Shown here: positions 8,678 to 17,620 of the stretch, piece after piece
How the letters are laid out: each line of letters starts with the position of its first letter
Numbering within the stretch: the first letter of the stretch is position 1
Source of the DNA: Phenylobacterium sp.
GTDB lineage: Bacteria > Pseudomonadota > Alphaproteobacteria > Caulobacterales > Caulobacteraceae
Assembly: GCA_017991675.1 (NCBI GenBank)
Contig: JAGOQB010000010.1
Location: forward strand, 18,344-82,343
DNA length: 64,000 nt
Direction of reading: 5' to 3'
Translations under genes and position numbers: made by a program
Notes under the pieces: generated by a model
What the model saw: the letters and a program-made list of their open reading frames with translations, nothing else
Databases searched by the model: none
Told to the model about the DNA's origin: nothing

Positions 8678-10450
8678 ATGGCTACTTACTTCTTCGAGAC
8701 GATCACGACGGCGCAGGCCGCGGCCTTCGGGGCCGGTGATACGCTCGTTTTCACGACCGCGACGGCGACCGCCGCTTCGGTGGTCGCAACTATCAACCCG
8801 CAGACCATCACGACGCCGGAAACGGTTTCGCTGACCTTCGGCGGCAAGACTGTTGTGTTCAGCAACGCTCTGCTGGGCAAAACGGTCTCCTTCCCGGACC
8901 AATCGGGCCTGTTCCTCGGCACCACCGGCCCTGATCCGTTCAACGGTGGCGATGCCAACGATGTGGCCCAGGGCAATGACGGTGTCGACACCTTCAAAGG
9001 CGGTAAGGGCAACGACTATCTGCATGGCAACAAGGGCGACGATGACCTTGATGGCGAAGCCGGCAACGACACCCTGCTTGGCGGTCAAGGCGACGACGTC
9101 ATCAAGGGCGGCGACGGTGCGAACTTCATCCATGGCAACATGGGCATCGACGACATCACCGCCGGGTCCGGCAACGACCTGATCTACGGTGGTCAAGGTG
9201 ACGACGTCATCGTGGCCGGTGCTGGCGACGACCAAGTCTATGGCGATCTGGACGCTGACGACATCGAAGGCGGTGACGGCAACGACACCCTGTTCGGCGG
9301 CCAAGGCGTGGACCTCCTCAAAGGCGAAGCTGGCAACGACAGCATTGATGGCGGTGATAACAACGACGACATCGATGGCGGTTCTGGCAACGACACCCTG
9401 TTCGGTGGCCAGGGCGACGATGTCATCAAGGGCGATGCCGGAAACGATCTGATCAACGGCAATCAAGGCCTCGACAACATCCAGGGCGGAGCGGGTAACA
9501 ACACCATCTCCGGCGGCCAGGACAGCGACACCATCACGGTGGCGGCCGATGGCGCGAATTGGCTCCATGGCAACATGGGCGATGACAACGTCACGGGCGG
9601 TGCGGGCAACGACACCATCTACGGTGGCCAGGGTGCCGATACCCTGACTTCGGGCGACGGCGTGAACCAAGTCTTCGGCGACCTCGGCGATGACAGCATC
9701 CTTGGTGGTTCTGACGCCGACACCATCTATGGTGGTGCTGGCAAGGACATCATCAACGGTGGCGCCGGCAAGAACGTCATCGATGGTGGTGAAGACAGCG
9801 ACACGATCTCGGTCGGCGCTGGCAACAGCACCATTTCGGGTGGCGCGGGTGATGACTCCATCACGGGCGGCTCGGGCGGCAACACCATCGACGGTGGTGA
9901 CGGCGCCGACACGATCAACGCTTCGGCTGGCACAGCTAGCGCCACGCTCAGCGGCGGCGCCGGTAACGACAGCATCCTCGGTGGTGGTGCTGCTGACACC
10001 CTGTCGGGTGGCGACGGCAACGACACCCTGGTCGGCGGCGCTGGTAACGACGTCATTGGCGGCGGTCCGGGCAACGACACCATCACCGGTGGTCTTGGCA
10101 ACGACACCCTCACCGGCGGTGCTGGTGCGGATGAGTTCCGCTTCGTGGCCGCGGACTCGGGTCTTGTCGTTGGCAGCATCGACTTCATCAACAGCTGGGA
10201 AGCTGCTGATAAGCTGAACTTCGGTATTGGCGGCACGGCCGCGAACTACTCGGAAATCACCGCTGCGAGCTACTCCGACGCGCTCGCCGACGCCACCACG
10301 CTGATGGGTGCTGGCCGTGATATCGTCGCGGCCCAGGTTGGCGCCGATGTCGTGGTGTTTGTGGGTACGGTCGCCGGCATCGTCCCCGTGACTTCGATCG
10401 CGCTGGTCGGGGCTAACCTGAGCTCGATCAGCGAAACCAACTTCATCTAA
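8678..10450 (+). CDS. RTX calcium-binding protein, probable type I secretion cargo
   Basis: 590 aa. After an N-terminal domain of about 85 residues rich in Ala/Thr/Val, residues about 88-490 are nearly continuous RTX nonapeptides of the GGxGxDxLx kind ([18 protein letters not shown]), around 40 in total, which bind calcium and fold outside the cell. The last 100 residues (from DEFRF to NFI) form a non-repetitive C-terminal cap where type I secretion signals normally lie. There is no Sec signal peptide. Its place directly after an RsaD/RsaE-like exporter and within a surface-glycan region suggests an S-layer or other abundant surface protein, though RsaA itself is larger (about 1026 aa). Lysine and aromatic residues are scarce, as usual for RTX proteins. 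Confidence 0.88.
   Translation: MATYFFETITTAQAAAFGAGDTLVFTTATATAASVVATINPQTITTPETVSLTFGGKTVVFSNALLGKTVSFPDQSGLFLGTTGPDPFNGGDANDVAQGNDGVDTFKGGKGNDYLHGNKGDDDLDGEAGNDTLLGGQGDDVIKGGDGANFIHGNMGIDDITAGSGNDLIYGGQGDDVIVAGAGDDQVYGDLDADDIEGGDGNDTLFGGQGVDLLKGEAGNDSIDGGDNNDDIDGGSGNDTLFGGQGDDVIKGDAGNDLINGNQGLDNIQGGAGNNTISGGQDSDTITVAADGANWLHGNMGDDNVTGGAGNDTIYGGQGADTLTSGDGVNQVFGDLGDDSILGGSDADTIYGGAGKDIINGGAGKNVIDGGEDSDTISVGAGNSTISGGAGDDSITGGSGGNTIDGGDGADTINASAGTASATLSGGAGNDSILGGGAADTLSGGDGNDTLVGGAGNDVIGGGPGNDTITGGLGNDTLTGGAGADEFRFVAADSGLVVGSIDFINSWEAADKLNFGIGGTAANYSEITAASYSDALADATTLMGAGRDIVAAQVGADVVVFVGTVAGIVPVTSIALVGANLSSISETNFI
9080..9730 (+). repeat. Six-copy 36-residue super-repeat inside the RTX domain
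   Basis: Within the nonapeptide array, units starting GGQGxDxx recur every 36 residues (108 bases; one unit has 37), each built from four nonapeptides. The fourth nonapeptide usually ends GNDTLF or GNDTIY and the second or third often carries GNMG or GDLD. Six units fill 9080-9730. This suggests recent duplication of a four-nonapeptide block rather than of single nonapeptides. Confidence 0.7.
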
Positions 10451-10465
10451 GGTCCTAGACCTTAG
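10447..10465 (+). repeat. 8-bp inverted repeat over the RTX stop codon
   Basis: CTAAGGTC, three bases, GACCTTAG: a perfect 8-bp inverted repeat containing the TAA stop at 10448-10450. It sits just before the terminator hairpin and could stabilise the mRNA 3' end. Confidence 0.5.
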
Positions 10466-10473
10466 AAGAACTG

Positions 10474-10502
10474 AGGGCCGTCCTTCGGGGCGGCCCTTTT
10501 TT
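10474..10502 (+). terminator. Rho-independent terminator of the RTX gene
   Basis: A 10-bp stem (AGGGCCGTCC with GGGCGGCCCT, one G-T pair), a TTCG tetraloop and a run of six T. It starts 24 bases after the stop and is the clearest intrinsic terminator in the window. Confidence 0.92.
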
Positions 10503-10852
10503 CATGCGCGTAGCTCCGGAGCCCAGCGGATGCTGGCCTCAACGGCCCGAACTGTGCAGGGAAAGGGCCAGCGCTGCTGTGCCGCCAAATGAAATCGGGC
10601 GGCGAAGCTGATGCCTCGCCGCCCGATCAATGCGACACAGCCATGGAGAGCAAGGCTGACACCGAACTGTAACGCATCGCGACTCACCCGCCTAGGGGCG
10701 GACGGGCTGGCCGGGGCGTCTAACGGATTTGTGAGCGGGGCCGTAGCGCCCCTCAGTCTCAGAGATGAATTGAGAAGGCGCGGGTAATGACCACCTTCCC
10801 GTCCCGCTTTACCAGATAGGTTGCGCGGCACTCGCCCGGGGCCCACGGCGCG
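10503..10852. other. Gene-free stretch between convergent genes
   Basis: 350 bases between the RTX terminator and the 3' end of the M23 peptidase gene. Open frames here are short, lack ribosome sites and have no recognisable content. I see no RNA gene or mobile element. Confidence 0.5.
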
Positions 10853-11818
10853 TTAGAGCGCTTGCCGACGGAACATCATGTACTGCGCCTTGGCCCGCCC
10901 GAGCGGCGACTGATCGCCGGCCGCGACGGTCTTGCCATCGGGGCCGACGACGGTGATCTGCTGGACATCGCCGCCTCGCAGATTGATGGCGCGCACGTAG
11001 GCGATCAGCGTGGGCGAGTTGCGGGTTGCCGGCGCGATGCCGCCAGCCTCGATCGCTTCCATCGACACCGGGGCGCCGGCGAAGCCCGCATTGAGCACGA
11101 CGCCCGCCTTGTAGCCCATCGCCTGGGCGGCCGCCGGCGTCCACATTCCCGCTGAAGTGGCCGGATCGCAGGTTCCGAGCGGCAGGTTGGGGGCGGAAGG
11201 GTCCACCATCTTGCCGTTGCGCCGCACCGTGACATGAGCGTGCGGGTACTCGGTGGCGCCCGAGAGCCCGATGGCGGCGAGCGACTGACCGACCGCCACC
11301 TCGTCGCCGACCTTTACTTCAAGACTGCCCTTGGCGAGGTGGCAGTACCGCGTTTCCCACCCGCCGCCATGATCGATCACCACGCCGTTGCCACAGTCCT
11401 GGCCGTTCAAGGCCGCGTGGCCGATCTCCGTCACCGAAACGTCCGCTACGCCGTCGCGCAGACGGGCGACCCGTCCGGCGGCCGCGGCCAGCACGGCGAC
11501 TCCGGTGTGCTGCGCCGCCATATCGGGAATGCGGATGTCGACGCCGCCGTGCCCCTCGTAGGTATTCGAGCCGCAGCGATAGTCTTTCGCCCCGGGGCCT
11601 GGGCCGCGGTCGACATAGTTCTGCACTTCGCAGTCCCGGCCGACCGTGCAGGCGACCGGAAACGCCAGCTGCAGCCCCGTCGCCGCATCTGCGCTGGAGC
11701 CGGCAGCGGCGGCGGACGCCAATGCGGCGGCCTCAGGGCTCGGCGCCGGCGCGGCGCGCGCGTGGTCACCAGATGGCGCGCAGGCCATCATCGCACCGGC
11801 AAGCAAGGGCTGCTCCAT
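10853..11818 (-). CDS. M23 family metallopeptidase, possible lipoprotein
   Basis: 321 aa from ATG 11818. The short N-terminus (MEQPLLAGAMMACAPSG) resembles a lipoprotein signal with Cys at position 13, but the lipobox is not ideal. An Ala/Pro linker follows, then an M23 (LytM/peptidase) domain: GHGGVDIR with the zinc-binding His/Asp, GNGVVIDHGGGWETRYCHL, and PHAHVTVR carrying the HxH pair. M23 enzymes cut peptide cross-links of peptidoglycan or act as divisome/envelope activators. The sulfotransferase gene lies 40 bases upstream on the same strand, so they may be co-transcribed. An ATG pair at about 11789-11791 is an alternative start. Confidence 0.8.
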   Translation of the reverse strand: MEQPLLAGAMMACAPSGDHARAAPAPSPEAAALASAAAAGSSADAATGLQLAFPVACTVGRDCEVQNYVDRGPGPGAKDYRCGSNTYEGHGGVDIRIPDMAAQHTGVAVLAAAAGRVARLRDGVADVSVTEIGHAALNGQDCGNGVVIDHGGGWETRYCHLAKGSLEVKVGDEVAVGQSLAAIGLSGATEYPHAHVTVRRNGKMVDPSAPNLPLGTCDPATSAGMWTPAAAQAMGYKAGVVLNAGFAGAPVSMEAIEAGGIAPATRNSPTLIAYVRAINLRGGDVQQITVVGPDGKTVAAGDQSPLGRAKAQYMMFRRQAL

Positions 11819-11858
11819 CTCCCCCAGCCTCGCGGCCCCGCGGGGCCGGATTATGGCC

Positions 11859-12608
11859 TCACCCGAACGAGACGCCGGCCAGTCGCGCCAAGCGCGCCAT
11901 GTCCTCGGCATAGACCTCTCGCAGGAACGCAACGTCGTCTTCAGGGAGTGCCGCCCCCACATCTTGGCCGACATGGACGTCTCGATGCTCGACAGGACCT
12001 CGGGGCGGCGCGCCAAGAAATTTGCCGGCCGCGTCCAGGGTAAGGCCTGGCTCCCGCCGCAGATCGTCGGCCTGCAGCAGCAGCACTTGCTCGCGGGGGA
12101 ACAGGCCGAACAGCCGCTCGATCTGCTCGCCGTAGAAGCCGCGTTCGACATAAGAGAACTCTCGGTGCGCGCCCCAGGGCTCGGCGTCGAACAACCGCCG
12201 CCGCCCTTGCCGGATGCACCACGAGAACGGGTGCGTCTCGACCCCGCGCGAGGTCTCCATCCGCCAGTGCGACCAGGCCCGTTCCACAGGGTCGCGCAGC
12301 ATGACGATCAGTTGGACGTCGGGGTTGTACGCGGCGATCCGTTCCAGACAGCGCGGCCAGTAGAGATAGATCGGCGTCGCCTCGCCGCGGATCGCCGGCC
12401 GCTCCCACTCGAACTGTGCGTGATAGGGGCTGTAGTCCGGCGCCGCCCAATCGACCGACTCATCGTCGAAGAAGTGGACCTCCTTTGTCGCCGACAGCGA
12501 ATAGGCCGGATCGTCGGAGAGGTAGTCGAAGAGCGCGGTCGTCCCCGCCTTCTGCACCCCGGCGATGATAAAGTTCACGCGCGACGCCAAACCCGGCCCC
12601 CAAATCAA
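11859..12608 (-). CDS. PAPS-dependent sulfotransferase
   Basis: About 249 aa. The 5'-phosphosulfate loop GVQKAGTTALFDYL and the 3'-phosphate motif MLRDPVERAWSHW are both intact, as in the Sulfotransfer_1 family. It should move sulfate from PAPS to a hydroxyl, here probably on a surface polysaccharide. The frame opens with TTG at 12608; a GTG at 12578 placed just before NFIIAGVQKAGTT would give a more usual N-terminus. Divergent from the deoxysugar operon across 135 bases and upstream of the M23 gene on the same strand. Confidence 0.85.
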   Translation of the reverse strand: MIWGPGLASRVNFIIAGVQKAGTTALFDYLSDDPAYSLSATKEVHFFDDESVDWAAPDYSPYHAQFEWERPAIRGEATPIYLYWPRCLERIAAYNPDVQLIVMLRDPVERAWSHWRMETSRGVETHPFSWCIRQGRRRLFDAEPWGAHREFSYVERGFYGEQIERLFGLFPREQVLLLQADDLRREPGLTLDAAGKFLGAPPRGPVEHRDVHVGQDVGAALPEDDVAFLREVYAEDMARLARLAGVSFG

Positions 12609-12743
12609 CTCGCTCGCGGCGATCGGTCCCTGGATACGGCTTCATCGCGCAAACGACACGAGATAATAGAGGCATGATTTCGCTGTCGGGGCGGGCAGGC
12701 TATCTGCTTGCCCTGACGCATCCGCACAAAAGGCCTGAAGAAC

Positions 12744-13511
12744 TTGATCACAACCATCGACGAAGAGCGCGGCGAGGTCATCGTCAAGAACGGCGAGACC
12801 GAGGTTCGTCACAGCCTGGCGAGCGCCGAAGGCTTCGCGGCGGCGTCCAAGGCCTGGCTGCGCGCCACCTGGGATTCGAAGTACGTCTATTCGTTCGCCT
12901 GGATGGGCCGTCCGATCATCCAGCTGCCGGAAGATATGATTCGTCTGCAGGAGGTGATCTACGCTCTGCAGCCCGACGTTCTGGTCGAGACCGGCGTCGC
13001 TCACGGCGGTTCGCTGATTTTCTACGCCTCGCTGTTCGAGGCGATGGGCAAGGGCCGCGTCGTCGGCGTCGACATCGAGATCCGCCCGCACAATCGCGCG
13101 GCCATTGAGGCGCATCCGATGAAGAAGCGCATCGAGCTCATTGAAGGCTCGTCGACCGCGCCGGAGGTGCTGGATCAGGTCAAGGCGCTGATCAAGCCGG
13201 GCGAGAAGGTCCTGGTCGTCCTCGACTCCAACCACACCCATGCCCACGTCCTCGAAGAGCTGCGTCTCTACGGCGAACTGATCGAAGTCGGCTCCTACGT
13301 CGTCGCCACCGACGGCATCATGGCCCAGGTCAAGGGCGGCCCGCGCACGGCCGACGACTGGGACTGGAACAACCCGCAAAAGGCGGTCCACGACTTCGTG
13401 GCGCAAGACAAGCGCTTCATCGTCGAAGAGCCGGCCTTCCCGTTCAACGAGGGCGTGGTGACCGAGCGGGTGACCTATTGGCCCGACGCCTTCGTCAAGC
13501 GGATCGCCTGA
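12744..13511 (+). CDS. CmcI/rhamnosyl O-methyltransferase family protein
   Basis: 255 aa from a TTG with GAAG a few bases upstream. The SAM-binding core is visible as VLVETGVAHGGSLIFYASLFEAMGKG then VVGVDIEI (about residues 75-115), with LVVLDSNHTHAHV further on; these are signatures of the cephalosporin hydroxylase/CmcI and rhamnosyl O-methyltransferase family. It is the first gene of a run of seven closely spaced genes for nucleotide-sugar modification, so O-methylation of a surface sugar is the likely job. The acceptor is not known. Confidence 0.8.
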   Translation: MITTIDEERGEVIVKNGETEVRHSLASAEGFAAASKAWLRATWDSKYVYSFAWMGRPIIQLPEDMIRLQEVIYALQPDVLVETGVAHGGSLIFYASLFEAMGKGRVVGVDIEIRPHNRAAIEAHPMKKRIELIEGSSTAPEVLDQVKALIKPGEKVLVVLDSNHTHAHVLEELRLYGELIEVGSYVVATDGIMAQVKGGPRTADDWDWNNPQKAVHDFVAQDKRFIVEEPAFPFNEGVVTERVTYWPDAFVKRIA

Positions 13512-13513
13512 GC

Positions 13514-14287
13514 ATGAAGGTCGTCCTGCTGGCCGGCGGTCTGGGCACGCGGATCTCCGAGGAAAGTCACCTCAAGCCCAAGCCCATGATCGAGGTGGGC
13601 GGCCGGCCGATCCTCTGGCACATCATGAAGCTGTACTCGCACTACGGCTTCAACGATTTCATCGTCTGCCTGGGCTACAAGGGCTACGTGGTGAAGGAGT
13701 ACTTCGCCAACTATGTCCTGCATAACGCCGACCTGACGGTCGATCTGGCCAAGGGCAGCGTCGAGTACCACGCCACCAACCACGAGCCCTGGCGCGTGAC
13801 CCTGGTCGACACCGGGGCCGACACCATGACCGGCGGCCGGCTGAAGCGCGTGGCCCAGTACCTCAACCCGAACGAGCCGTTCTGCCTGACCTATGGCGAC
13901 GGTGTCAGCGACATCGACCTCGGCGCCCTGGTCGAGTTCCACAAGGCGCACGGCAAGGAGGCGACAGTCAGCGCGGTTTCGCCCCCCGGCCGCTTCGGCG
14001 CGCTGGAGATCATCGAGGGCGCGGTCCAGCGCTTCATCGAAAAGCCTCCTGGCGACAACGGCCTGATCAACGGCGGCTTCTTCGTGCTGGAGCCGCAGGT
14101 CGTCGAGCGCATCAAGGACGATTCGACCGTCTGGGAACTGGAGCCGCTGGAAGGTCTGGCCCGCGACGGCCAGCTCATGGCCCGTCCACACGACGGCTTC
14201 TGGGCGGCGATGGACACCCTGCGCGACAAGAACACGCTCGAGGCCCTTTGGGCGTCGGGCAAGGCGCCTTGGAAACTCTGGGAATGA
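13514..14287 (+). CDS. rfbF: Glucose-1-phosphate cytidylyltransferase
   Basis: 257 aa from ATG 13514, the usual length for RfbF. The nucleotidyltransferase signature LAGGLGTRISEESHLKPKPM opens the protein, followed by the family-specific GRPILWHIMKLYSHYG and TYGDGVSDID. It makes CDP-glucose from CTP and glucose 1-phosphate, the first step of CDP-6-deoxyhexose synthesis. It begins two bases after the upstream stop and overlaps rfbG by four bases. Confidence 0.95.
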   Translation: MKVVLLAGGLGTRISEESHLKPKPMIEVGGRPILWHIMKLYSHYGFNDFIVCLGYKGYVVKEYFANYVLHNADLTVDLAKGSVEYHATNHEPWRVTLVDTGADTMTGGRLKRVAQYLNPNEPFCLTYGDGVSDIDLGALVEFHKAHGKEATVSAVSPPGRFGALEIIEGAVQRFIEKPPGDNGLINGGFFVLEPQVVERIKDDSTVWELEPLEGLARDGQLMARPHDGFWAAMDTLRDKNTLEALWASGKAPWKLWE

Positions 14288-15342
14288 ACCGGCCGACCCC
14301 TGCCTTCTGGGCGGGAAAACGCGTGCTGCTGACCGGCCACACCGGCTTCAAAGGCTCGTGGTCGGCGGTCTGGCTGGCGCAGATGGGCGCGCAGGTCACC
14401 GGCCTGTCCCTGGCGCCCGACCAGACGCCGGCCTTGTTCGACCAGGCCGGCGTCGCCGATCTGGTCGATTCGCACTTCGTCGACCTGCGCGACCAGGCTG
14501 CGGTCCAGGCGCTGGCCTCGGCCCGCCAGTTCGATCTCGTGCTGCATATGGCGGCGCAACCGATCGTCCGGACCTCGATCGAGGACCCGGTCGGCACCTT
14601 CGCCTCCAACATCATGGGCACGGCCCACCTGCTGCAGGCGCTGCGCGCCCAGCCGGCGCTGGCTGCGGTCCTCGTCGTGACCTCCGACAAGGTCTACGCC
14701 AATAACGAGCAGGGCAGGGCCTTCGCGGAGTCCGACGCGCTCGGCGGCAAGGATCCCTATTCGGCTTCCAAGGCGGCGGCCGAAATCGTCACCCAGAGCT
14801 TCGCCCGCAGTTTCTATGAGAAGGCCGGCGTGCCGCTGGCCACCGCCCGCGGCGGCAATGTCATCGGCGGCGGCGACTTCTCGCGCGACCGGCTGGTGGC
14901 CGACATCGTTCGCGCCGGCCAGGCCCAGGCCGTCACCGTTCTGCGCCATCCGGACGCCACGCGCCCCTGGCAGCATGTTCTGGACTGCGTCGCCGGCTAC
15001 CTCGTCTATCTGGAACGGCTGGCCACGGACCCGGCCGCCCCGCGCGCCCTGAACTTCGGCCCGCGCCCAGGCGGCCCGGAGGTCAGCGTCGGCGAACTCG
15101 CCACCCGCGCCACCCAGGCGCTCGGCGCCAAGCCCTGGCGCCACGAACCCGATCCCCACTCGCTGGAGGCCAAGTCCCTCGGCATCGACGCCAGCCTGGC
15201 CCGCCAGGTCCTCGGCTTCGAAAGCCGCCTGGACGCGCCCGCGGCGGTGGACTGGACCATGGACTGGTACCGCGCCCAGGCCGACGGCGGCGACGCCCTG
15301 GCCCTGATGCGCGACCAGATCTCGCGATACGAAAGCCTTTGA
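14284..15342 (+). CDS. rfbG: CDP-glucose 4,6-dehydratase
   Basis: 352 aa from an ATG overlapping the rfbF stop. The Rossmann motif LLTGHTGFKGSW near residue 15 and the catalytic YSASKAAAE (Tyr and Lys) near 160 are those of RfbG, an extended SDR. It turns CDP-glucose into CDP-4-keto-6-deoxyglucose with bound NAD. No RfbH-type C3 dehydrase follows, so the sugar is probably not a 3,6-dideoxyhexose; a C-methyltransferase comes next instead. Confidence 0.95.
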   Translation: MNRPTPAFWAGKRVLLTGHTGFKGSWSAVWLAQMGAQVTGLSLAPDQTPALFDQAGVADLVDSHFVDLRDQAAVQALASARQFDLVLHMAAQPIVRTSIEDPVGTFASNIMGTAHLLQALRAQPALAAVLVVTSDKVYANNEQGRAFAESDALGGKDPYSASKAAAEIVTQSFARSFYEKAGVPLATARGGNVIGGGDFSRDRLVADIVRAGQAQAVTVLRHPDATRPWQHVLDCVAGYLVYLERLATDPAAPRALNFGPRPGGPEVSVGELATRATQALGAKPWRHEPDPHSLEAKSLGIDASLARQVLGFESRLDAPAAVDWTMDWYRAQADGGDALALMRDQISRYESL

Positions 15343-16583
15343 TGACTGCTCCGACCTGCCGCTTCTGCCGCGCGCCGCTGACCCAGACCTTCATCGACCT
15401 GGGCGACCAGCCGCTGGCCAATTCGTACCTGACGAAGGCCCAGCTGGAGTCCGGCAAGGAGGGCTTCTACCCGCTGCACACCCGCGTCTGCGGGACCTGC
15501 TTCCTGGTCCAGGCCGACGATCCGGTCGCCGCCGACGCGATCTTCGACGAGGGCTACGCCTACTTCTCGGCCTACTCGGAGAGCTGGGTCGCGCACGCCA
15601 AGCGCTATGCCGAGGCGATGGCCGCCCGGTTCGGCCTGGGGCCGTCGTCGCTGGTCATCGAGGTCGCTTCCAACGACGGCTACCTGCTGCAGCACTTCAA
15701 GGCGATGGGCGTGCCGGTGCTGGGGATCGAGCCGACCGCCAACACCGCCGAAGTGGCGATCAAAGAGCGGGGCGTCCCCACCGAGGTCACCTTCTTCAAC
15801 GACGCGACCGGCCGTGACCTGAAGGCCCGCGGGATCGCCGCCGACCTGATGGCCGGCAACAACGTCCTGGCCCACGTGCCCGACATCGGCGACTTCGTGG
15901 CCGGCTTCCAGCACGTGCTGAAGCCCGAGGGCGTGCTGACCTTCGAATTCCCGCACCTGCTGAACCTGATCGAGAAGGTCCAGTTCGACACCATCTATCA
16001 CGAGCACTACTCGTATCTGTCGCTGCTGGCGGTCGAGAAGGTGCTGCGCGCCAACGGCCTGCGCCCGTTCGACGTCGAGCTGCTGGCCACGCATGGCGGC
16101 TCGCTGCGGCTGTTCTGCGCGCACGAGGCGTCCAGCCATCAGGAGACGCAAGCCCTGCGCGACCTGCGGGCCCGCGAGCACGCCGCCCGTCTCGACCAGC
16201 CGGCCGGCTACGAGGGCTTCGCCGCCCGTGTCGAGGAGGTCCGCCGCGATTTCCTGGCGTTCCTCGCCAAGGTCAAGAGCGAGGGCAAGACCGTGGCCGC
16301 CTACGGCGCGGCGGCCAAGGGCAACACCTTCCTGAACTATGCCGGCGTCACGCCGGCCGACATTGTGGCGGTGTTCGACGCCAATCCGCACAAGCAAGAC
16401 CGCTTCCTGCCGGGCACGCACATTCCGATCCACGCGCCGTCCGCGATCGCCGACCTCAAGCCCGACTACGTGGTCATCCTGCCCTGGAACCTGAAGGACG
16501 AGATCATGGGCCAACTGGCCTATATCCGCGACTGGGGCGGGCAGTTCGTGACCGCTGCGCCGGACACCAAGGTCGTCGGCTGA
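15342..16583 (+). CDS. NDP-hexose C-methyltransferase (zinc-binding, TylC3-like)
   Basis: 413 aa from ATG 15342, overlapping the rfbG stop. The N-terminus has two CxxC pairs (CRFC near 7, CGTC near 51) of the putative zinc-binding domain found in sugar C-methyltransferases. A SAM-binding methyltransferase core follows (VIEVASNDGYLLQHF, about 105-120; LMAGNNVLAHVPDI), then the C-terminal C-methyltransferase domain (VAAYGAAAKGNTFLNY). Family members add a methyl group to C3 of NDP-4-keto-6-deoxy sugars. Directly after rfbFG, the expected substrate is CDP-4-keto-6-deoxyglucose. Confidence 0.88.
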   Translation: MTAPTCRFCRAPLTQTFIDLGDQPLANSYLTKAQLESGKEGFYPLHTRVCGTCFLVQADDPVAADAIFDEGYAYFSAYSESWVAHAKRYAEAMAARFGLGPSSLVIEVASNDGYLLQHFKAMGVPVLGIEPTANTAEVAIKERGVPTEVTFFNDATGRDLKARGIAADLMAGNNVLAHVPDIGDFVAGFQHVLKPEGVLTFEFPHLLNLIEKVQFDTIYHEHYSYLSLLAVEKVLRANGLRPFDVELLATHGGSLRLFCAHEASSHQETQALRDLRAREHAARLDQPAGYEGFAARVEEVRRDFLAFLAKVKSEGKTVAAYGAAAKGNTFLNYAGVTPADIVAVFDANPHKQDRFLPGTHIPIHAPSAIADLKPDYVVILPWNLKDEIMGQLAYIRDWGGQFVTAAPDTKVVG

Positions 16584-17119
16584 TGCAGTTCACGGCGACC
16601 GACATCGACGGCGTCGTGATCGTCGACCTGGACCTGATGAGCGACGAGCGCGGCGCGTTCGCGCGCCTGCATTGCCCGGACGAGTTCGCCGCCGCCGGAC
16701 ATCCGTTCGTCCCGCAGCAGACCAGCCTGTCGCGCAACCTGCGGGCCGGCACCCTGCGCGGCATGCACTTCGAGGCGGCGCCGCACGAAGAGGCCAAGCT
16801 TGTTCGGGTCGTCCGCGGGCGGATCTTCGACGTCGCCGTCGACCTGCGCCCGTCCAGCCCGACCCACCGCCGCTGGATCGGGACCGAGCTGTCGGGCGAC
16901 AACGGCCGCGCCCTGCTGATCGGCAAGGGCATGGCGCACGGCTTCATCACCCTGGAGGACGACACCGACGTCCTCTATCAGATCGACCGCATTTTCGTGC
17001 CCGGCCACGGCCGCGGCGTGCGCTGGAACGATCCAGCCTTCGGCATCGACTGGCCGCTGGCGCCGAGCGTCATCTCACAGCGGGATGCGGACTATCCCGA
17101 CCTGGACGGCGCCGCCTAG
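16583..17119 (+). CDS. dTDP-4-dehydrorhamnose 3,5-epimerase-like protein (RfbC family)
   Basis: 178 aa. The cupin fold signatures of RmlC/RfbC are present: DERGAFARL, QTSLSRNLRAGTLRGMHFE with the active-site His in LRGMHF, KLVRVVRGRIFDVAVDLR and GMAHGFITLEDDTDVLY. With an upstream CDP-sugar pathway it probably epimerises C5 and/or C3 of a 4-keto-6-deoxyhexose after methylation. It starts on the last base of the methyltransferase stop codon. Confidence 0.85.
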   Translation: MQFTATDIDGVVIVDLDLMSDERGAFARLHCPDEFAAAGHPFVPQQTSLSRNLRAGTLRGMHFEAAPHEEAKLVRVVRGRIFDVAVDLRPSSPTHRRWIGTELSGDNGRALLIGKGMAHGFITLEDDTDVLYQIDRIFVPGHGRGVRWNDPAFGIDWPLAPSVISQRDADYPDLDGAA

Positions 17120-17128
17120 ACTGCCTGC

Positions 17129-17620
17129 ATGCTCGACATCGATCCCACCGCCAAGATCTCGCCCCTGGCCGACATTGAACCCTCGGCCCGCGGCACCCTG
17201 ATGCGTATCGGCGCGCGGACGATGGTCGACGCCTTCGTGAAGATCAAACCTGCCGGCGGCATGGGCGAACTGGTCATCGGCGCCGATTGCGCGATCAATT
17301 CGGGCACGGTGATCTACACCGGCAACGGCGTGAAGCTGGGCGATGCGGTGCTGATCGCCGCCAACTGCACCCTGGCGCCGACCAACCACGCCTTCGGCGA
17401 CCGCGAGCGCCGGATCCGCGACCAGGGGTTCCTGCCGTCCAAGGGCGGCATCGTCATCGGCGACGACGTCTGGCTGGGGGCCAATGTCGTGGTTCTGGAC
17501 GGGGCCGACATCGGGACCGGCTGCGTCGTCGCCGCCGGCGCGGTCGTGCGCGGCAAGCTGGAGCCCTATTCGATCTATGCCGGGGTTCCGGCCCAGCGCG
17601 TCGGCGCGCGCGGCGAATGA
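17129..17620 (+). CDS. Left-handed beta-helix acyltransferase
   Basis: 163 aa. Hexapeptide-repeat pattern (VIGADCAINSGTVIY, KLGDAVLIAANCTL, VIGDDVWLGANVVVLDGADIGTGCVVAAGAVV) with the conserved NHAF segment that supplies the catalytic His of the maltose/galactoside acetyltransferase group. It probably acetylates a sugar hydroxyl or amino group. It starts nine bases after the epimerase gene and overlaps the next gene by four bases. Confidence 0.85.
   Translation: MLDIDPTAKISPLADIEPSARGTLMRIGARTMVDAFVKIKPAGGMGELVIGADCAINSGTVIYTGNGVKLGDAVLIAANCTLAPTNHAFGDRERRIRDQGFLPSKGGIVIGDDVWLGANVVVLDGADIGTGCVVAAGAVVRGKLEPYSIYAGVPAQRVGARGE

Noticed and set aside
8564-9670. A 368-codon minus-strand frame opposite the RTX gene with Val/Ala repeats
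   Set aside because: Its repeats mirror the RTX nonapeptides on the other strand; not an independent gene.
8930-10130. Short tandem repeats that could be taken for a CRISPR array
   Set aside because: They are in-frame 27-base codon repeats of RTX nonapeptides, without constant spacers or cas genes. No CRISPR array was seen in the window.
10502-10846. 114-codon minus-strand frame after the RTX terminator
   Set aside because: No ribosome site, no recognisable domain, and it sits in the gap between two gene ends.
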